Shown here: positions 1 to 9,675 of the stretch, one piece after another | Numbering within the stretch: the first letter of the stretch is position 1 | Layout of the letters: each line of letters begins with the position of its first letter | From: JABWBD01 sp040768665 | Lineage (GTDB): Bacteria; Planctomycetota; Planctomycetia; Pirellulales; Thermoguttaceae | Direction: 5' to 3' | Length of the DNA: 64,000 bases | Assembly: GCA_040768665.1 (NCBI GenBank) | Contig: JAXGMN010000016.1 | Location: 197,712-261,711 of the forward strand | The notes under the pieces: model-generated | Database searches by the model: none | What the model was told of the DNA's origin: nothing | What the model saw: the letters and a program-made list of their open reading frames with translations, nothing else | Translations under genes and position numbers: made by a program

Positions 1-276
1 CAACGTCGTCTCTTCGTCGTCCAGGGGCATGGTAAGGGGGTTACCGTCCGCGTCGATCCCGCTGAGCAACTCGATACGCCGCTCGGCTTTCTGAAGCAGT
101 TCGTGACACTGCCGGAGGAGGCCCACGCCCTTTTCGTACCCTGCCAACGCCTCGTTCAGCCCGATCCGGCCGTCCTCCAGGTGTTCGACAATCCGTTCGA
201 GCTGCTCGAGGGCTTCCTCGAAGCTCGGCTGGTCGGCGGTCGGCTGGTCGACGTTCGGTGATTCCGAATCCTTCAT
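1..276 (-). CDS. xseB: Exodeoxyribonuclease VII small subunit, partial
   Basis: Reading from an ATG at 276 the product begins MKDSESPNVDQ and continues with SFEEALEQLERIVEHLEDG and GLNEALAGYEKGVGLLRQC, the helical hairpin signature of XseB, which binds XseA in the processive single-strand DNA exonuclease. About 92 residues are visible and no stop is reached, so the 3' end lies outside the window. The start codon overlaps the guaA stop as ATGA, so the two genes are translationally coupled. XseA is not in the window. Family assignment is secure from the conserved helices and small size. Confidence 0.85.
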   Translation of the reverse strand, partial: MKDSESPNVDQPTADQPSFEEALEQLERIVEHLEDGRIGLNEALAGYEKGVGLLRQCHELLQKAERRIELLSGIDADGNPLTMPLDDEETTL

Positions 277-1823
277 TCCCATTCGATGGTTGCCGGAGGT
301 TTGGAACTGATGTCGTAAACAACCCGATTGACACCGGACACCTCGTTGATAATCCGGGTCGAGATCCTTGCGAGAAGATCGTAGGGGAGATAGCTCCAGT
401 CGGCGGTCATGAAATCCTCCGAGTCGATCGACCGGACTGCCACCACGTCGTCGTAAGTTCGTGCATCGCCCATCACCCCGACGCTTTGCACCGGCAGCAG
501 CACGGCGAACGACTGCGACGTTTGGCGGTAGAGCCCGGCCGATTTGATTTCCTCGACAACGATGGCGTCCGCCTCGCGGAGCGTATCCAGCCTAAGCCTG
601 GTCACCTCGCCGACGCACCGGACTGCCAGCCCCGGACCGGGAAACGGATGGCGCCAGACGATGTCCTCCGGAAGCCCAAGTTGGACGCCCAGCTTGCGGA
701 CTTCGTCCTTGAACAGGTCGCGCAAGGGTTCAATCAGTTCGAAGTCGAGCTTCTCCGGCAGCCCTCCCACGTTGTGGTGCAGCTTGATCGTGGCCGCAGG
801 GCCGTCTCTTAACCCGCCGCTTTCGATGACGTCCGGGTAAAGGGTCCCCTGCGCCAGAAACTCCGCGCCGTCGATTCGCGCGGCCTCCGCGGCGAAGCAC
901 TCGATGAATGCATGGCCGATTCGCCGTCGCTTTTCCTGGGGGCTGGTCACACCCGCCAAGGTTGCCAGAAATGGGTCCTCGGCGCGCACCACGTGCAGAT
1001 CGGTCTTGAAGTGGTCGGTGAACTCGCGGATCACCGTCTCGACCTCACCTTTGCGGAGCAATCCGTTGTCGACGAGGATACAGGAGAGCTGTTTACCAAT
1101 CGCCTGGGAGAGCAGGGCGGCGGTCACCGAGGAGTCAACGCCTCCCGACAACCCGCAGATCACTCGACCACCGCCGACCCGCCGCCGAATCTCGGCGATG
1201 GTCTGCTCGGCGAAATCGTGAAGCTTCCATGTGCCCGAGCATTGACACGCGCCGCGGAGGAAATTGTCAAGGATGGTTGAGCCCAGGGGGGTGTGAGTTA
1301 CCTCCGGATGAAATTGCAGGCCGTAAATCGGCAGTGAGCGGTGGACGACCGCCGCATACGGACACGTGTCGGTCCGGGCCAGCGGGAGAAAATCGGCCGA
1401 AACCTCCGTCACCTGATCGCCATGGCTCATCCAGACCTGCGTCTGCTCGGGCACGCCCGAGAACAACGCATCGGAGTTGAGGATCTGGCACTGGGCCCGT
1501 CCGTACTCGCGAGCGGGGGCATGAGAAACTCGACCGCCGAGCGCCTCGCACGCCAGTTGCATCCCATAGCAGATCCCCAATACGGGGATATTGAGTTTGA
1601 AGAGGTCGGGATCGCACTTGGGAGCACCCTCGGCATAGACGCTCGCCGGACCTCCCGAGAGAATCAGCCCCCGGGGCTGCAATTCGCGGATCCGATCCGC
1701 AAGGATACTGTGTCGGACGATCTCGCAATAGACATTCTGCTCTCGCACGCGTCGGGCGATAAGCTGAGCGTACTGCGACCCGAAATCGAGGACCAGTACT
1801 CGTTCATCGGCCACGTTCTTCAT
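273..1823 (-). CDS. guaA: GMP synthase (glutamine-hydrolysing)
   Basis: This 516-residue protein converts XMP to GMP with glutamine and ATP, the last step of guanylate synthesis. The N-terminal class I amidotransferase domain has the nucleophile Cys85 in GICYGMQ and the His172/Glu174 pair in HPEVTH. The ATP pyrophosphatase domain has the P-loop SGGVDSS at about residues 226-232, and the C-terminal dimerisation domain ends KPPATIEWE as usual for the family. Length is typical (about 510-525). It is divergent from surE and coupled to xseB by a 4-base overlap. Confidence 0.97.
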   Translation of the reverse strand: MKNVADERVLVLDFGSQYAQLIARRVREQNVYCEIVRHSILADRIRELQPRGLILSGGPASVYAEGAPKCDPDLFKLNIPVLGICYGMQLACEALGGRVSHAPAREYGRAQCQILNSDALFSGVPEQTQVWMSHGDQVTEVSADFLPLARTDTCPYAAVVHRSLPIYGLQFHPEVTHTPLGSTILDNFLRGACQCSGTWKLHDFAEQTIAEIRRRVGGGRVICGLSGGVDSSVTAALLSQAIGKQLSCILVDNGLLRKGEVETVIREFTDHFKTDLHVVRAEDPFLATLAGVTSPQEKRRRIGHAFIECFAAEAARIDGAEFLAQGTLYPDVIESGGLRDGPAATIKLHHNVGGLPEKLDFELIEPLRDLFKDEVRKLGVQLGLPEDIVWRHPFPGPGLAVRCVGEVTRLRLDTLREADAIVVEEIKSAGLYRQTSQSFAVLLPVQSVGVMGDARTYDDVVAVRSIDSEDFMTADWSYLPYDLLARISTRIINEVSGVNRVVYDISSKPPATIEWE

Positions 1824-1955
1824 CGGACGTTTTCCCGTGGGAAAACGACTGATTATAGGCTGGCTCCCCCCGTATGCCTAGCATCCGGTGGGCAATTGAA
1901 GCCGTCTCCCGCCCTGATTATAGTAGAAGAAGAGAAAAGGAATTACGGAACCAGC

Positions 1956-2843
1956 GTGCTTATCTTACTTACCAACGACGACGGCATTTACGCCCCCGGT
2001 TTGGCGGCGATGGAACGAGAATTACGCCGGCTGGGGGAGGTTTGCGTAGTAGCTCCTGCCACCGAGCAAAGCGGCGTTGGGCATTCCATTACGTATCTGA
2101 CCCCGCTGATTGTGAAAGAGGTTTACATCAATGATGTTCACTGGGGTTGGGCGGTCGAGGGAAGTCCTGCGGACTGTGTGAAAATCGGGGTTGCGGAGCT
2201 TTGCCCACGGCGGCCGGATCTGGTGGTCAGCGGCATCAATGGCGGATTGAACGCAGGGATCAATGTGCTGTACTCCGGCACGGTCGCTGCGGCGATCGAA
2301 GGAGCATTTTTTCGGATCACCAGCATCGCGGTATCGCTGGAGTTCGACGAGCATGCCCAGTTCGGCAAGGCCGCTCGGCTGGCCCGATCCGTCATTGAGC
2401 AGATCCTGGAGAACAAGGGGGCCGAGCCGCAACTGTACAACCTGAATATTCCGACGGCGGCCCTGAATGCCACGCCCGAGATCCGCGTGGTGCCCATGGA
2501 TGTCGCCCAATACGGCGAACGGTTCGAACGGCGAACCGACCCTTGGGGCCGCGACTACTATTGGGCAACCGGCGAGCCGCCGCCTCAGGCGGCCGAGCAG
2601 GAGACCGATCTGACCGCCATGTCGCGAGGGTGCGTGACCGTCACGCCGTTGGATTTCAACATGACCCGACAATCGGTCTTGGCGGAAATGCAACGGTGGC
2701 CGTTCCGCGTTGAGAGCATTGAATGGGACGAGGAGGATTCGCGGCCGCCCGGCTTCGGTCCGGTCGTCCGCACCTCGAGAAAGAAACAACGCACCGGGGC
2801 GGACAAAGGCGGCAAAGGGCCGCTGCCGAACCCGAATGCATAG
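1956..2843 (+). CDS. surE: 5'-nucleotidase / survival protein SurE
   Basis: From a GTG at 1956 the product starts (M)LILLTNDDGIYAPG, the metal-binding SurE N-terminus with Asp8-Asp9 and the conserved Ser39 in EQSGVGHS. SGINGGLNAG follows and is also diagnostic. The GTG start is preferred because family members begin with this strand and no sensible upstream ATG exists. At 295 residues it is about 40 longer than most SurE proteins; the extra part is a C-terminal tail rich in Arg, Pro and Lys. SurE dephosphorylates nucleoside monophosphates and other phosphoesters. It is divergent from guaA with 132 bases between them. Confidence 0.93.
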   Translation: MLILLTNDDGIYAPGLAAMERELRRLGEVCVVAPATEQSGVGHSITYLTPLIVKEVYINDVHWGWAVEGSPADCVKIGVAELCPRRPDLVVSGINGGLNAGINVLYSGTVAAAIEGAFFRITSIAVSLEFDEHAQFGKAARLARSVIEQILENKGAEPQLYNLNIPTAALNATPEIRVVPMDVAQYGERFERRTDPWGRDYYWATGEPPPQAAEQETDLTAMSRGCVTVTPLDFNMTRQSVLAEMQRWPFRVESIEWDEEDSRPPGFGPVVRTSRKKQRTGADKGGKGPLPNPNA

Positions 2844-2913
2844 CCCCCTTTCCGGGAGTCGGACTGCCGGAATCAGGCCCGAACCAACAAACCAACCTCA
2901 GGAGAAAACAGTC

Positions 2914-3363
2914 ATGCGAATTCCGGGAATCGCAGGTGTGGCGGTGTTTGGCCTGGCGTTTGCCATGACGACCGGATGCGGCGACTACCAGCCGGCAGCG
3001 GTGCCGCCGGCGGCGACCGCACCGGCCACCCCGCCGGCGGCGCCGACTCCGGATCCGCCGGAAATGGTTCGCGAGGAGGCGGACGTCGGCGTCGGAAAGA
3101 AAGGTCGCGGCTACGGGCCGGGATTGGTTACCACGCCCATCGCCACGTACTTCGCCGCCCGAGAGAAAATCACGTTCCAGATCCAGATTCCTGATGCCAT
3201 GCGGTTGTACAAGGCCACCAACGATCGTGCGCCGAAGACACAGGAAGAGTTCATGGAACAGATCATCAAGGCCAACCGGATCGACTTGCCGGAGCTGCCC
3301 GAGGGGCACCGTTACGTCTACGATCCCCAGGCCGAGCAGCTCATGGTCGAGCATCCACGATAA
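2914..3363 (+). CDS. Proline/alanine-rich lipoprotein, unknown function
   Basis: An ATG preceded by AGGAG opens a 149-residue protein. Its signal peptide ends in the lipobox-like MTTGC, so it is probably a lipidated envelope protein. Residues 27-50 are almost only Pro and Ala (a linker). The C-terminal half (KITFQIQIPDAMRLYKATN, then LPELPEGHRYVYDP) resembles a small globular domain common in planctomycete lipoproteins but not assignable to a named family here. It follows surE on the same strand with a 70-base gap. Function unknown. Confidence 0.7.
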   Translation: MRIPGIAGVAVFGLAFAMTTGCGDYQPAAVPPAATAPATPPAAPTPDPPEMVREEADVGVGKKGRGYGPGLVTTPIATYFAAREKITFQIQIPDAMRLYKATNDRAPKTQEEFMEQIIKANRIDLPELPEGHRYVYDPQAEQLMVEHPR

Positions 3364-3488
3364 GGACGCTCTCGGAGAGAGCTTTCGGGACGGATCGCTG
3401 GTATCCCGAATTTCCGGCATCGCGTGCGGCCAGGCCAGGAAGACGGCTGCGAGAAGCGGTTGCCGACAGCATCAGTGAACAACTCCCC

Positions 3489-3962
3489 ATGACACGGCAC
3501 CTTGTCCTGACCGTCGTGGCGGCGTCGAGCCTGGCCGGCGCTGCCGCAGCGGAAAGTAGCTGGATCTTCCGCCCCTCCTACTACAGTCACGATCCGTCGG
3601 GCGGCGCTCGCGTCGAGCAGTTTGCCAAACACGCCCCGGCCCTCGCCCCGTCGGATCCGACGTATCGGCAGAGCGCCTATCGCCATAACCGGTCGGCGGT
3701 GCGCGTCGGTGACAGCGCGGACTACCTGCACGTCGTGGAGACTTGGGGCGCTGGCGAGGCGATCCGGCCCTACGGTGAGTGGCAGTATCCGTTCCGCGGC
3801 GGGGCAACGCCCTATGGTCCCTGGGGCAATCCGCAGGGTCCCTGGACCAGCCCATACGGTTCCTGGAACAATCCCTACGCGCTCGGCCGCCTGCCCATCC
3901 CGCCGTGGGTTCATTGGTATTCGCCACAGCTCCCCGCAGGTCCCCCGCCAGAAACCGATTAG
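3489..3962 (+). CDS. Secreted Gly/Pro/Trp/Tyr-rich protein, unknown function
   Basis: This 157-residue protein has a hydrophobic signal peptide ending near GAAAAES. The C-terminal half contains imperfect repeats of the form PYGPWGNP, PYGSWNNP and PYALG, giving a disordered or cell-wall-like low-complexity tail. No catalytic motif is seen. It follows the lipoprotein gene on the same strand and is followed by a GC-rich hairpin. Likely exported structural or surface protein; the assignment is by composition only. Confidence 0.6.
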   Translation: MTRHLVLTVVAASSLAGAAAAESSWIFRPSYYSHDPSGGARVEQFAKHAPALAPSDPTYRQSAYRHNRSAVRVGDSADYLHVVETWGAGEAIRPYGEWQYPFRGGATPYGPWGNPQGPWTSPYGSWNNPYALGRLPIPPWVHWYSPQLPAGPPPETD

Positions 3963-3989
3963 TCCCATTCTACTTTCTCAAACTCTAAA

Positions 3990-4019
3990 CGCCACCACCG
4001 ACCCCGCGTCGGTGGGGCG
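3990..4019. terminator. GC-rich hairpin after the secreted protein gene
   Basis: CGCCACCACCGAC pairs with GTCGGTGGGGCG across a 5-base loop, 28 bases after the stop at 3962. There is no U-tract, so this is a possible rather than a classical intrinsic terminator. Confidence 0.45.
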
Positions 4020-4155
4020 ATGTTTGGCAACTACAAACCGAACTCTGCCCAGTGGAACGGGTGATGTGGCGTTTACATCTTGAGTTCTTTTGTCTGCTTC
4101 GTGTGCTTCGTGGTTAATCATCCCGGGTAATTAGCGCAGAACGGATGGAAATCTC

Positions 4156-6918
4156 ATGCGCCCCATTCTCTCCCTCGCATTCTTCTTCGCCCTGATCGGC
4201 GGCACCCGGGCCCAAGCCGCCGACATCATTTTCGAGAATGCCCGAATCCGCGCCGCCCTCGCAGAAGACTCCTCCTGGAAATCGCTCCTCGCCAAACCCT
4301 CCGGAAAGGACTATTTGTCCCAGCCAAGAAAGATCAGCCTTGCGACCGCTACCGTGGACGGCAAGACCAGAACGTCCAACTCCGCGGTGCTCTTCGGCGA
4401 AAAGCTCGTGGTCGGCTTTGGCGGCTGCGAAACGAAGCTCACCTATGACGTAAGCCGTACCGACGACTGGATCGCCTTTCGCCTGGAAAGCATCGCCGGA
4501 CCGCGGCCAACCAACCTGACGCTCGCCCGCATCGGCACCTCGTTGACCGACCACGTCGGTACGCGCCTCTGCGCCGGCTGGTCCGACGACGATTCCCTAT
4601 GCCTCATGGCGACCGGTTTGAAGGCCCACGGTCGGGCCGCGCGCCGCGACAACTACGCCGAGCTGGCCGTCACCACGCAAGACTCGCCCGGCCCCAAGCT
4701 GGAAGGCGCCGGGGCGGCAATCGTCGCAGCCCCGCCGGCCGAACTGCCCGGACTCCTTTGGAAACTCGCCGAAGCTTATGACCTGCCACGGAACGGGGAA
4801 GACGGTATTCCCACGAACCAGCTCCCGGTGGCTCGTCGGTCGTACTGGTTTATTGCCGTCACTCAGGACAATGTGGACCGGGTTATTGACTCCTGCGAGC
4901 GATCGGGCATCCGGCAGGTGATGATGATGTCCGGCTCCTGGTGCAAGGATGTCGGCCATTACACCTTCCGCGAGAACGCGTATCCCGACGGCATCGAGGG
5001 CCTGCGAAAGACGGTGGCGAAGATGCACGACCATGGAATTCTCGTCGGCATGCACTGCTTCGCGTCAAAGGTATCCAAGACCGACGCCTACGTAACACCG
5101 GTTCCCGACCGCCGCTTCTGGGTCGAGATGTCGGCAACTCTGGGCGCAGACATCAGTCCGGACGACACGGCGATCCGCATGGCCGGCGACTTGAGCCAGT
5201 GGCCCGGCAGCCCGGCCTGCAAGCGAAAACACTGGGAAGGGGGCATCGAAAAACACCGCGAAATAGTCCTCGACGACGAAATCATCCGCTACGAAAGCAT
5301 CGGCCCGGAAGGCCGTTGGGACACGTTCCTCGGCTGCCGGCGAGGATCCTGGGGCACGGCCGCCGCCGCCCACAGGTCCGGCACAGAGGGGCGGCATTAT
5401 GGCGTCGATGGCTGCATCAACGGCTACATCATCGACCAGGAGACGGATCTCTTGGACGAGACGACCGACCGCCTGGCCGAGATCTTCAACGCCTGCGACT
5501 TCGACATGGTCTACTTCGACGGGGGCGAAGACGTCGATCGCTCGCGGTTCACCTACTATGTGTCGAACTTCCAGGCCACGGCCATGCGGAAGTTCAAGAA
5601 GCGGCCGATGGTGCACATGGGCACGATCTTCACCCACAATCTCTGGAACTCCTTCACTCGCAGCGGCACGGTCGATACCTATCTCAATACGCTGCACGGC
5701 GCGATTGTCGCCGGCGCAGAGATGGAGAAGTGGCCGACGGTCCGCAACCATATCGACCGTTCGGTTCGCTACATGCTGAGCGTCCGCGACGACATGGTGC
5801 CCGGCGAGCTCGGATGGTTCGGCATCTGGCCAAAGGGCGAACATACCGACGGCCTGCAGTTGGACGAGATCGAATACCTCATGGCAAAGTCGCTTGCCTA
5901 CGACGCCCCGATTTCTCTGGAGACGAGCTTCGCCCAGATGGATCGCCACCCGCTGACGCCCGGCATTCTCGAAATCGTCCGGGCCTACGAGGAGCTCCGC
6001 ATGGCCGGCGCGGTGCCGCAAGTGACCCGCCGGAGACTGCAGGAGCTTGAAAGGGATTTTATTCTGGTCCCGGGCAACTCGCCGGAGTTCATCGAAGCTT
6101 GGAAGGCGGAAGTCGGCGACAACCGCGTGCGGGCATGGCTGGGACCGCACAACGGCGGCGCGGCGACGACCCTATGGCATTATCTCGGCAAGGAGGGCAA
6201 GTTGGCCGTGACGGGCAAGAATCTTTCCGCGGTCGACATTTGCGGCCGGACGGTGCCCTGCGAGGTCTCGGATGGCAAGACGAAGATCCCGATTGATCAC
6301 CGCCGGACTCTCGTCCACTTCAAGGGCGCCTCGCCGGAGGAGGCGAGAGACTTATTGGCTAAAGCCTCGTTTGAGCAGCGCCCGCTTGTGACGCTCTGGA
6401 TCCAGGCGGAATCGTTCGCCGGCATCGAAGGCGAGATTGCCAAGGGCTCGGACGAAAACGTGAGCGATCCCGAAGCGATGGGCGACTTGATCGTCGGCAC
6501 GGGCAGGCCTCGACCAACGAGTGATCCGACCGGTTTCTGTCAGTACCGCCTGACGATTCCACACGCCGGCGTGTGGACCCTCTGGGCTCGTGTCCGGTAC
6601 CCGCGTGGCGGCGACATGTCGTTCAGCGCAGATTTTCCTGCCCCCGGCGGCGAACCGGCAAAGCGACACGTGTTGGGCAACTGCGGGCAGGCGGGCACCG
6701 CATGGCACTGGACCGGCAGCGGAGGAGGAGTGACGACCGTTCCGCCGGGATCGCCGATCCGCATCAAGCTGGATTCCGGCGAATACACGCTTCGCATCCA
6801 TCCTCGCGAAGGTCACGGCAATGCCCAGGTCAACCCCCGCCTCGACGTGATCTGTCTATCCGAGGATCTGGACTATACCCCCACCGACGCAGACGCCAAG
6901 GCCGCCCTGAGTGAATGA
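4156..6918 (+). CDS. Large secreted glycoside-hydrolase-like protein
   Basis: The 920-residue product has a signal peptide (ending TRAQAAD). An N-terminal beta-rich region is followed by a segment resembling a TIM-barrel glycosidase: SYWFIAVTQDNVDRVIDSC, RQVMMMSGSWC and, near residue 450, FDMVYFDGGEDVD, where the Asp/Glu cluster is a candidate catalytic strand end. The last 170 residues (FCQYRLTIPHAGVWTLWARV, then VDSGEYTLRIHPREGHG-like) look like a carbohydrate-binding beta-sandwich. It probably acts on extracellular polysaccharide. I cannot name the GH family; the enzymatic role is inferred from fold-like features. Confidence 0.65.
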   Translation: MRPILSLAFFFALIGGTRAQAADIIFENARIRAALAEDSSWKSLLAKPSGKDYLSQPRKISLATATVDGKTRTSNSAVLFGEKLVVGFGGCETKLTYDVSRTDDWIAFRLESIAGPRPTNLTLARIGTSLTDHVGTRLCAGWSDDDSLCLMATGLKAHGRAARRDNYAELAVTTQDSPGPKLEGAGAAIVAAPPAELPGLLWKLAEAYDLPRNGEDGIPTNQLPVARRSYWFIAVTQDNVDRVIDSCERSGIRQVMMMSGSWCKDVGHYTFRENAYPDGIEGLRKTVAKMHDHGILVGMHCFASKVSKTDAYVTPVPDRRFWVEMSATLGADISPDDTAIRMAGDLSQWPGSPACKRKHWEGGIEKHREIVLDDEIIRYESIGPEGRWDTFLGCRRGSWGTAAAAHRSGTEGRHYGVDGCINGYIIDQETDLLDETTDRLAEIFNACDFDMVYFDGGEDVDRSRFTYYVSNFQATAMRKFKKRPMVHMGTIFTHNLWNSFTRSGTVDTYLNTLHGAIVAGAEMEKWPTVRNHIDRSVRYMLSVRDDMVPGELGWFGIWPKGEHTDGLQLDEIEYLMAKSLAYDAPISLETSFAQMDRHPLTPGILEIVRAYEELRMAGAVPQVTRRRLQELERDFILVPGNSPEFIEAWKAEVGDNRVRAWLGPHNGGAATTLWHYLGKEGKLAVTGKNLSAVDICGRTVPCEVSDGKTKIPIDHRRTLVHFKGASPEEARDLLAKASFEQRPLVTLWIQAESFAGIEGEIAKGSDENVSDPEAMGDLIVGTGRPRPTSDPTGFCQYRLTIPHAGVWTLWARVRYPRGGDMSFSADFPAPGGEPAKRHVLGNCGQAGTAWHWTGSGGGVTTVPPGSPIRIKLDSGEYTLRIHPREGHGNAQVNPRLDVICLSEDLDYTPTDADAKAALSE

Positions 6919-7203
6919 GCGGCCTGGGCTGACATCGGCGCGACCCATTCTGAAAGCCAGGTCGCCACGGTCGCCACGGGGCTCGGGCCGGCAGACCCGC
7001 ATGAAGTCCCATCGAAACCGATCCGCGCGGCGCTGCCTTGGATGGTTTGGCCTTTCGGACCGCTCCGCATCGTCGCTGCTTGAAGAATTCGCTTTCGGAT
7101 GGGCAGACCGTTTCTCGCTCGGGCATATGCCGGTACAATCACGGCTTGGGAAGAACGGAGTCCGAGCACGGTAGATCGTGGCTCAAGGCATGAGGAGAAC
7201 GTA

Positions 7204-8541
7204 ATGGCACAGCGAAACGTTCTGACAGTCGAGGACCTGAAAGGCCAGTTGGCCGGCAGGCGAGTTCTGGTGCGGACCGATTTCAATGTGAGTGATCCCA
7301 ACAGTGGTGAGATCAAGAGCGATTCTCGTATTGCCGCCTCGATTCGGACGATTCAGTTCCTGGTGCAAGAACGCGCCAAGATCTTTGTTCTCTCGCACAA
7401 CGAGCGTCCTTCCTCGCAGGTCAAGAGGCTGCAGGAAGATGGCCTGGCTGAGAACAGAGCCTGGGAACTTGTCCGCCAACGGCTCAGCCTTGAGAAGGCG
7501 GCCGCCAAATTGGAGCAAATGCTCGTCGGTCGACAGATCCTCGCGCGAGGGGATGTCCGCTTCGTTGCCGCCACGACCGGTGCCCAGGTGGCCGAGGTCG
7601 CCGCGACCGTTCAACCGGCGACAATCCTCGTTCTGGAGAACGCGCGATTTGACCTGCGAGACGAGCAGGGCTCTGATGCGCTTGCAAGGGAGATTGTGGA
7701 TGCGACCCAGGCGGACGTTTTCGTTCTTGACGGTTTCAGTGTCGCGCACCGACCCCAAGCATCCGTGACCAAGGTGGCCACCAAGGTTCCCAGCGGCCAG
7801 GCTGTGGCGGGGTACCTGATCATGGACGAGCTAAAGTTTCTGAAGAGCGCGCTTTTGGAGTCCCCCGTGACGCCGTACTACGCATTTATGGGCGGGGCAA
7901 AAGTCGGCGAGAAGATCCAAGTGATCGAGAACCTCCTGACCCGGTTGGACAGACTTTTCGTGGGAGGAGCCATGCTCTACCCGTTCCTCCTCGCCAAAGG
8001 TTTTCGCGCCGGTGCCGACCCGCTCGGCCGAGACGCCGAAGAGATCGCGAAGGACGTCGCATGTGCGGAGCAGCTCCTTCTGCAGAACGGAAAGAAAATC
8101 GTCATACCTACGGCAGTGACGGTCGAACTCAAATCCGGAGATCCGGCCGAACGGGATGCAGCCGACTCGCGAGGCATACCCGAAGACAGCCGCATTCGTG
8201 ACGTTGCGGCGGCGCCACTTAAGGCCGCGATTTCCACGGAGACGGAAATCACAGGCAAGCCGAGAACCGTTGTCTGGAACGGCCCGTTCGGCATGTTCGA
8301 AAAGCAGTCGTTCGATGCCGGCACCGTGCAACTCTTGAGACAGCTCGACGAGTGGACAAAAGATGGCTGTGTAACGGTCACTGGTGGCGGCGACAGTGAA
8401 AAGGCCATCAAACACGCGGTCAAGGTCTTACAGCAACCAGTCCGGCTGAGCCATATCAGTACGGGTGGTGGAGCAATGCTTGAGCTGCTCGAAGGCAAGG
8501 TGCTGCCCGGCATTGAAGCTCTCAGCGTGCGGGAGACGTGA
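7204..8541 (+). CDS. Divergent phosphoglycerate kinase paralogue
   Basis: From an ATG with a GAGGAG ribosome site this encodes 445 residues. PGK landmarks are all recognisable but altered: RTDFNVS (usually RVDFNVP), LSHNERP (LSHLGRP), LENARFD, GFSVAHRPQAS (AFGTAHRAHAS), GGAKVGEKI, GGAMLYPF, WNGPFGMFE (WNGPMGVFE), GGGDS and the C-terminal STGGGAMLELLEGK. It is longer than the usual 390-415 residues. Nucleotide-binding motifs are best kept; substrate-side motifs deviate most. No GAPDH or other glycolytic gene is adjacent, so it may be a secondary isoenzyme or have a shifted substrate. Confidence 0.85.
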   Translation: MAQRNVLTVEDLKGQLAGRRVLVRTDFNVSDPNSGEIKSDSRIAASIRTIQFLVQERAKIFVLSHNERPSSQVKRLQEDGLAENRAWELVRQRLSLEKAAAKLEQMLVGRQILARGDVRFVAATTGAQVAEVAATVQPATILVLENARFDLRDEQGSDALAREIVDATQADVFVLDGFSVAHRPQASVTKVATKVPSGQAVAGYLIMDELKFLKSALLESPVTPYYAFMGGAKVGEKIQVIENLLTRLDRLFVGGAMLYPFLLAKGFRAGADPLGRDAEEIAKDVACAEQLLLQNGKKIVIPTAVTVELKSGDPAERDAADSRGIPEDSRIRDVAAAPLKAAISTETEITGKPRTVVWNGPFGMFEKQSFDAGTVQLLRQLDEWTKDGCVTVTGGGDSEKAIKHAVKVLQQPVRLSHISTGGGAMLELLEGKVLPGIEALSVRET

Positions 8542-8667
8542 ACGGCAACCAGGATTGAATCCGCACGTGACACAGCCCCATGAAGTATAAGTACCAGTGC
8601 AGGTACTTCCGCGGGCCGCCCACCAGGTGAAGGTGCCTGGTTTCCGAGTTGCGAATGCGTGCCGTTC

Positions 8668-9237
8668 CTACCGCAGCGGGGCCAGAGTGAGTAACGCCAC
8701 ATGATCGAATCCTACGTGGAGTCTCGGATGGCTGTGACCGTTCCGCGGCGCGGCGGTGAGATGGAACGTAACCTTCTGCGCGGCGAAGTCCGCGGTGGAG
8801 ATCAAGCGGTCGTCCCACCATTGTCTGCCGCCGAGAGCCAGGAAAGGCGGAATGTCCTCGCGCCAGATGACCGTGCGGTGGCCGTTCTGCTCCACCTCGA
8901 TTTGATAGCGATACCGGTCGACGTCGTTCGGAATGGTCACATGCCCGCCGGCACGCATGAGGGGCCGAAAACGGAGCGCCGTGCGTCCTGCGGGGACTTC
9001 CACTGACAACACTTGCTCTGCCGCGGTGTTCGTCGCTTCGGTTTCGGCGAACACTCCCGCTTCTGCGGCGACGGCTTCCGTCAGGTCGATTGCGAGCCGG
9101 GCGACGACTACGAGCGTGTGGCTCGCACGGTGCAGCGATCGTTTCACACGGTTTACTTCGCGCCTCTTCCAACGATCCTGCAAACCGCCGCGACCGCCGG
9201 TTTTCGGGTCGAGGTCGGCAGCACGCCCCAGGATCGG
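8668..9237 (-). pseudogene. C-terminal fragment of a secreted-type protein, cut by a palindrome
   Basis: An open frame runs from the palindrome at 9238-9308 to a stop at 8668 with no start of its own. About 190 residues are visible, ending with a beta-rich stretch (VPAGRTALRFRPLM, RYRYQIEVEQNGHRTVIW, HPRLHVGFDHVALLTL) that looks like a carbohydrate-binding or accessory domain of a planctomycete secreted enzyme. The upstream part is missing at the palindrome. It could be the 3' half of the gene whose 5' half is at 19576-20122 (inference). No function can be given. Confidence 0.55.
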
Positions 9238-9308
9238 GGCGCAAAAAGGGTCAGAACTATTTATGGCAAACTGGGCAAGCACAAATAGTTCTGACCCTTT
9301 TTCGGCCC
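9238..9308. repeat. 71-bp palindromic element, copy a
   Basis: Arms AAAAAGGGTCAGAACTATTT and its complement flank an asymmetric centre (GGCAAACTGGGCAAG), bounded by GGCGC on the left and CGGCCC on the right. Copies b (17773-17843) and c (19505-19575) are identical apart from one base and in the same orientation. Copy a separates a 3' gene fragment from a truncated integron integrase. Likely a non-autonomous mobile or REP-type element. Confidence 0.9.
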
Positions 9309-9529
9309 TTGCCATCGACCGCCAGGTGCGTCAAGAAAGCGGACACCTCTGCCTTACCCATCTCAGCGGGATGGCGTTTGTGATGAAACAAGATAAACCG
9401 CCGAATCCAATTGACGTACAGCCGCTCCGTGCTCAGCGCCATGTGACGGACACGGATATCATGACGCACCTGGTCCAGCAGTTTCGGTTTGCCGGCCGGC
9501 GGAATCGCGGGGTGAAAGTCGCTTGCCAT
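9305..9529 (-). pseudogene. intI: Truncated integron integrase (IntI-type tyrosine recombinase), N-terminal part
   Basis: From an ATG at 9529 with GGAGG upstream about 75 residues remain. They include KPKLLDQVRHDIRVRHMALS, TERLYVNWIRRFILFHHKRH and PAEMGKAEVSAFLTHLA. This matches the N-terminal SAM-like domain of IntI integrases: the pattern L.Q.R..IR..H.S..TE..YV.W.R.FI.FH..RHPA.... is characteristic. The frame then runs into palindrome copy a, so the catalytic domain is gone and no integration activity can come from this copy. It points away from the cassette genes, as in canonical integrons. Confidence 0.85.
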
Positions 9530-9675
9530 GGTTGCCAGCCTCCTTCGGGAGAGAGAATGACCGAGCAGGGAAATCCGACGACAATACATGGACAGATTTA
9601 TACTTACACGAATGTACACACTGCAAGCAGATTCGGGTGAATTGCCACAACCCATTCTGGCGGAAGGACTTGCGC

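Noticed and set aside
258..812. Long open frame opposite guaA
   Set aside because: Antisense shadow of guaA; no ribosome site and no recognisable domain.
4941..6050. Arg/His-rich 369-residue frame inside the glycoside-hydrolase-like gene
   Set aside because: Shifted-frame shadow caused by high GC; composition is non-protein-like.
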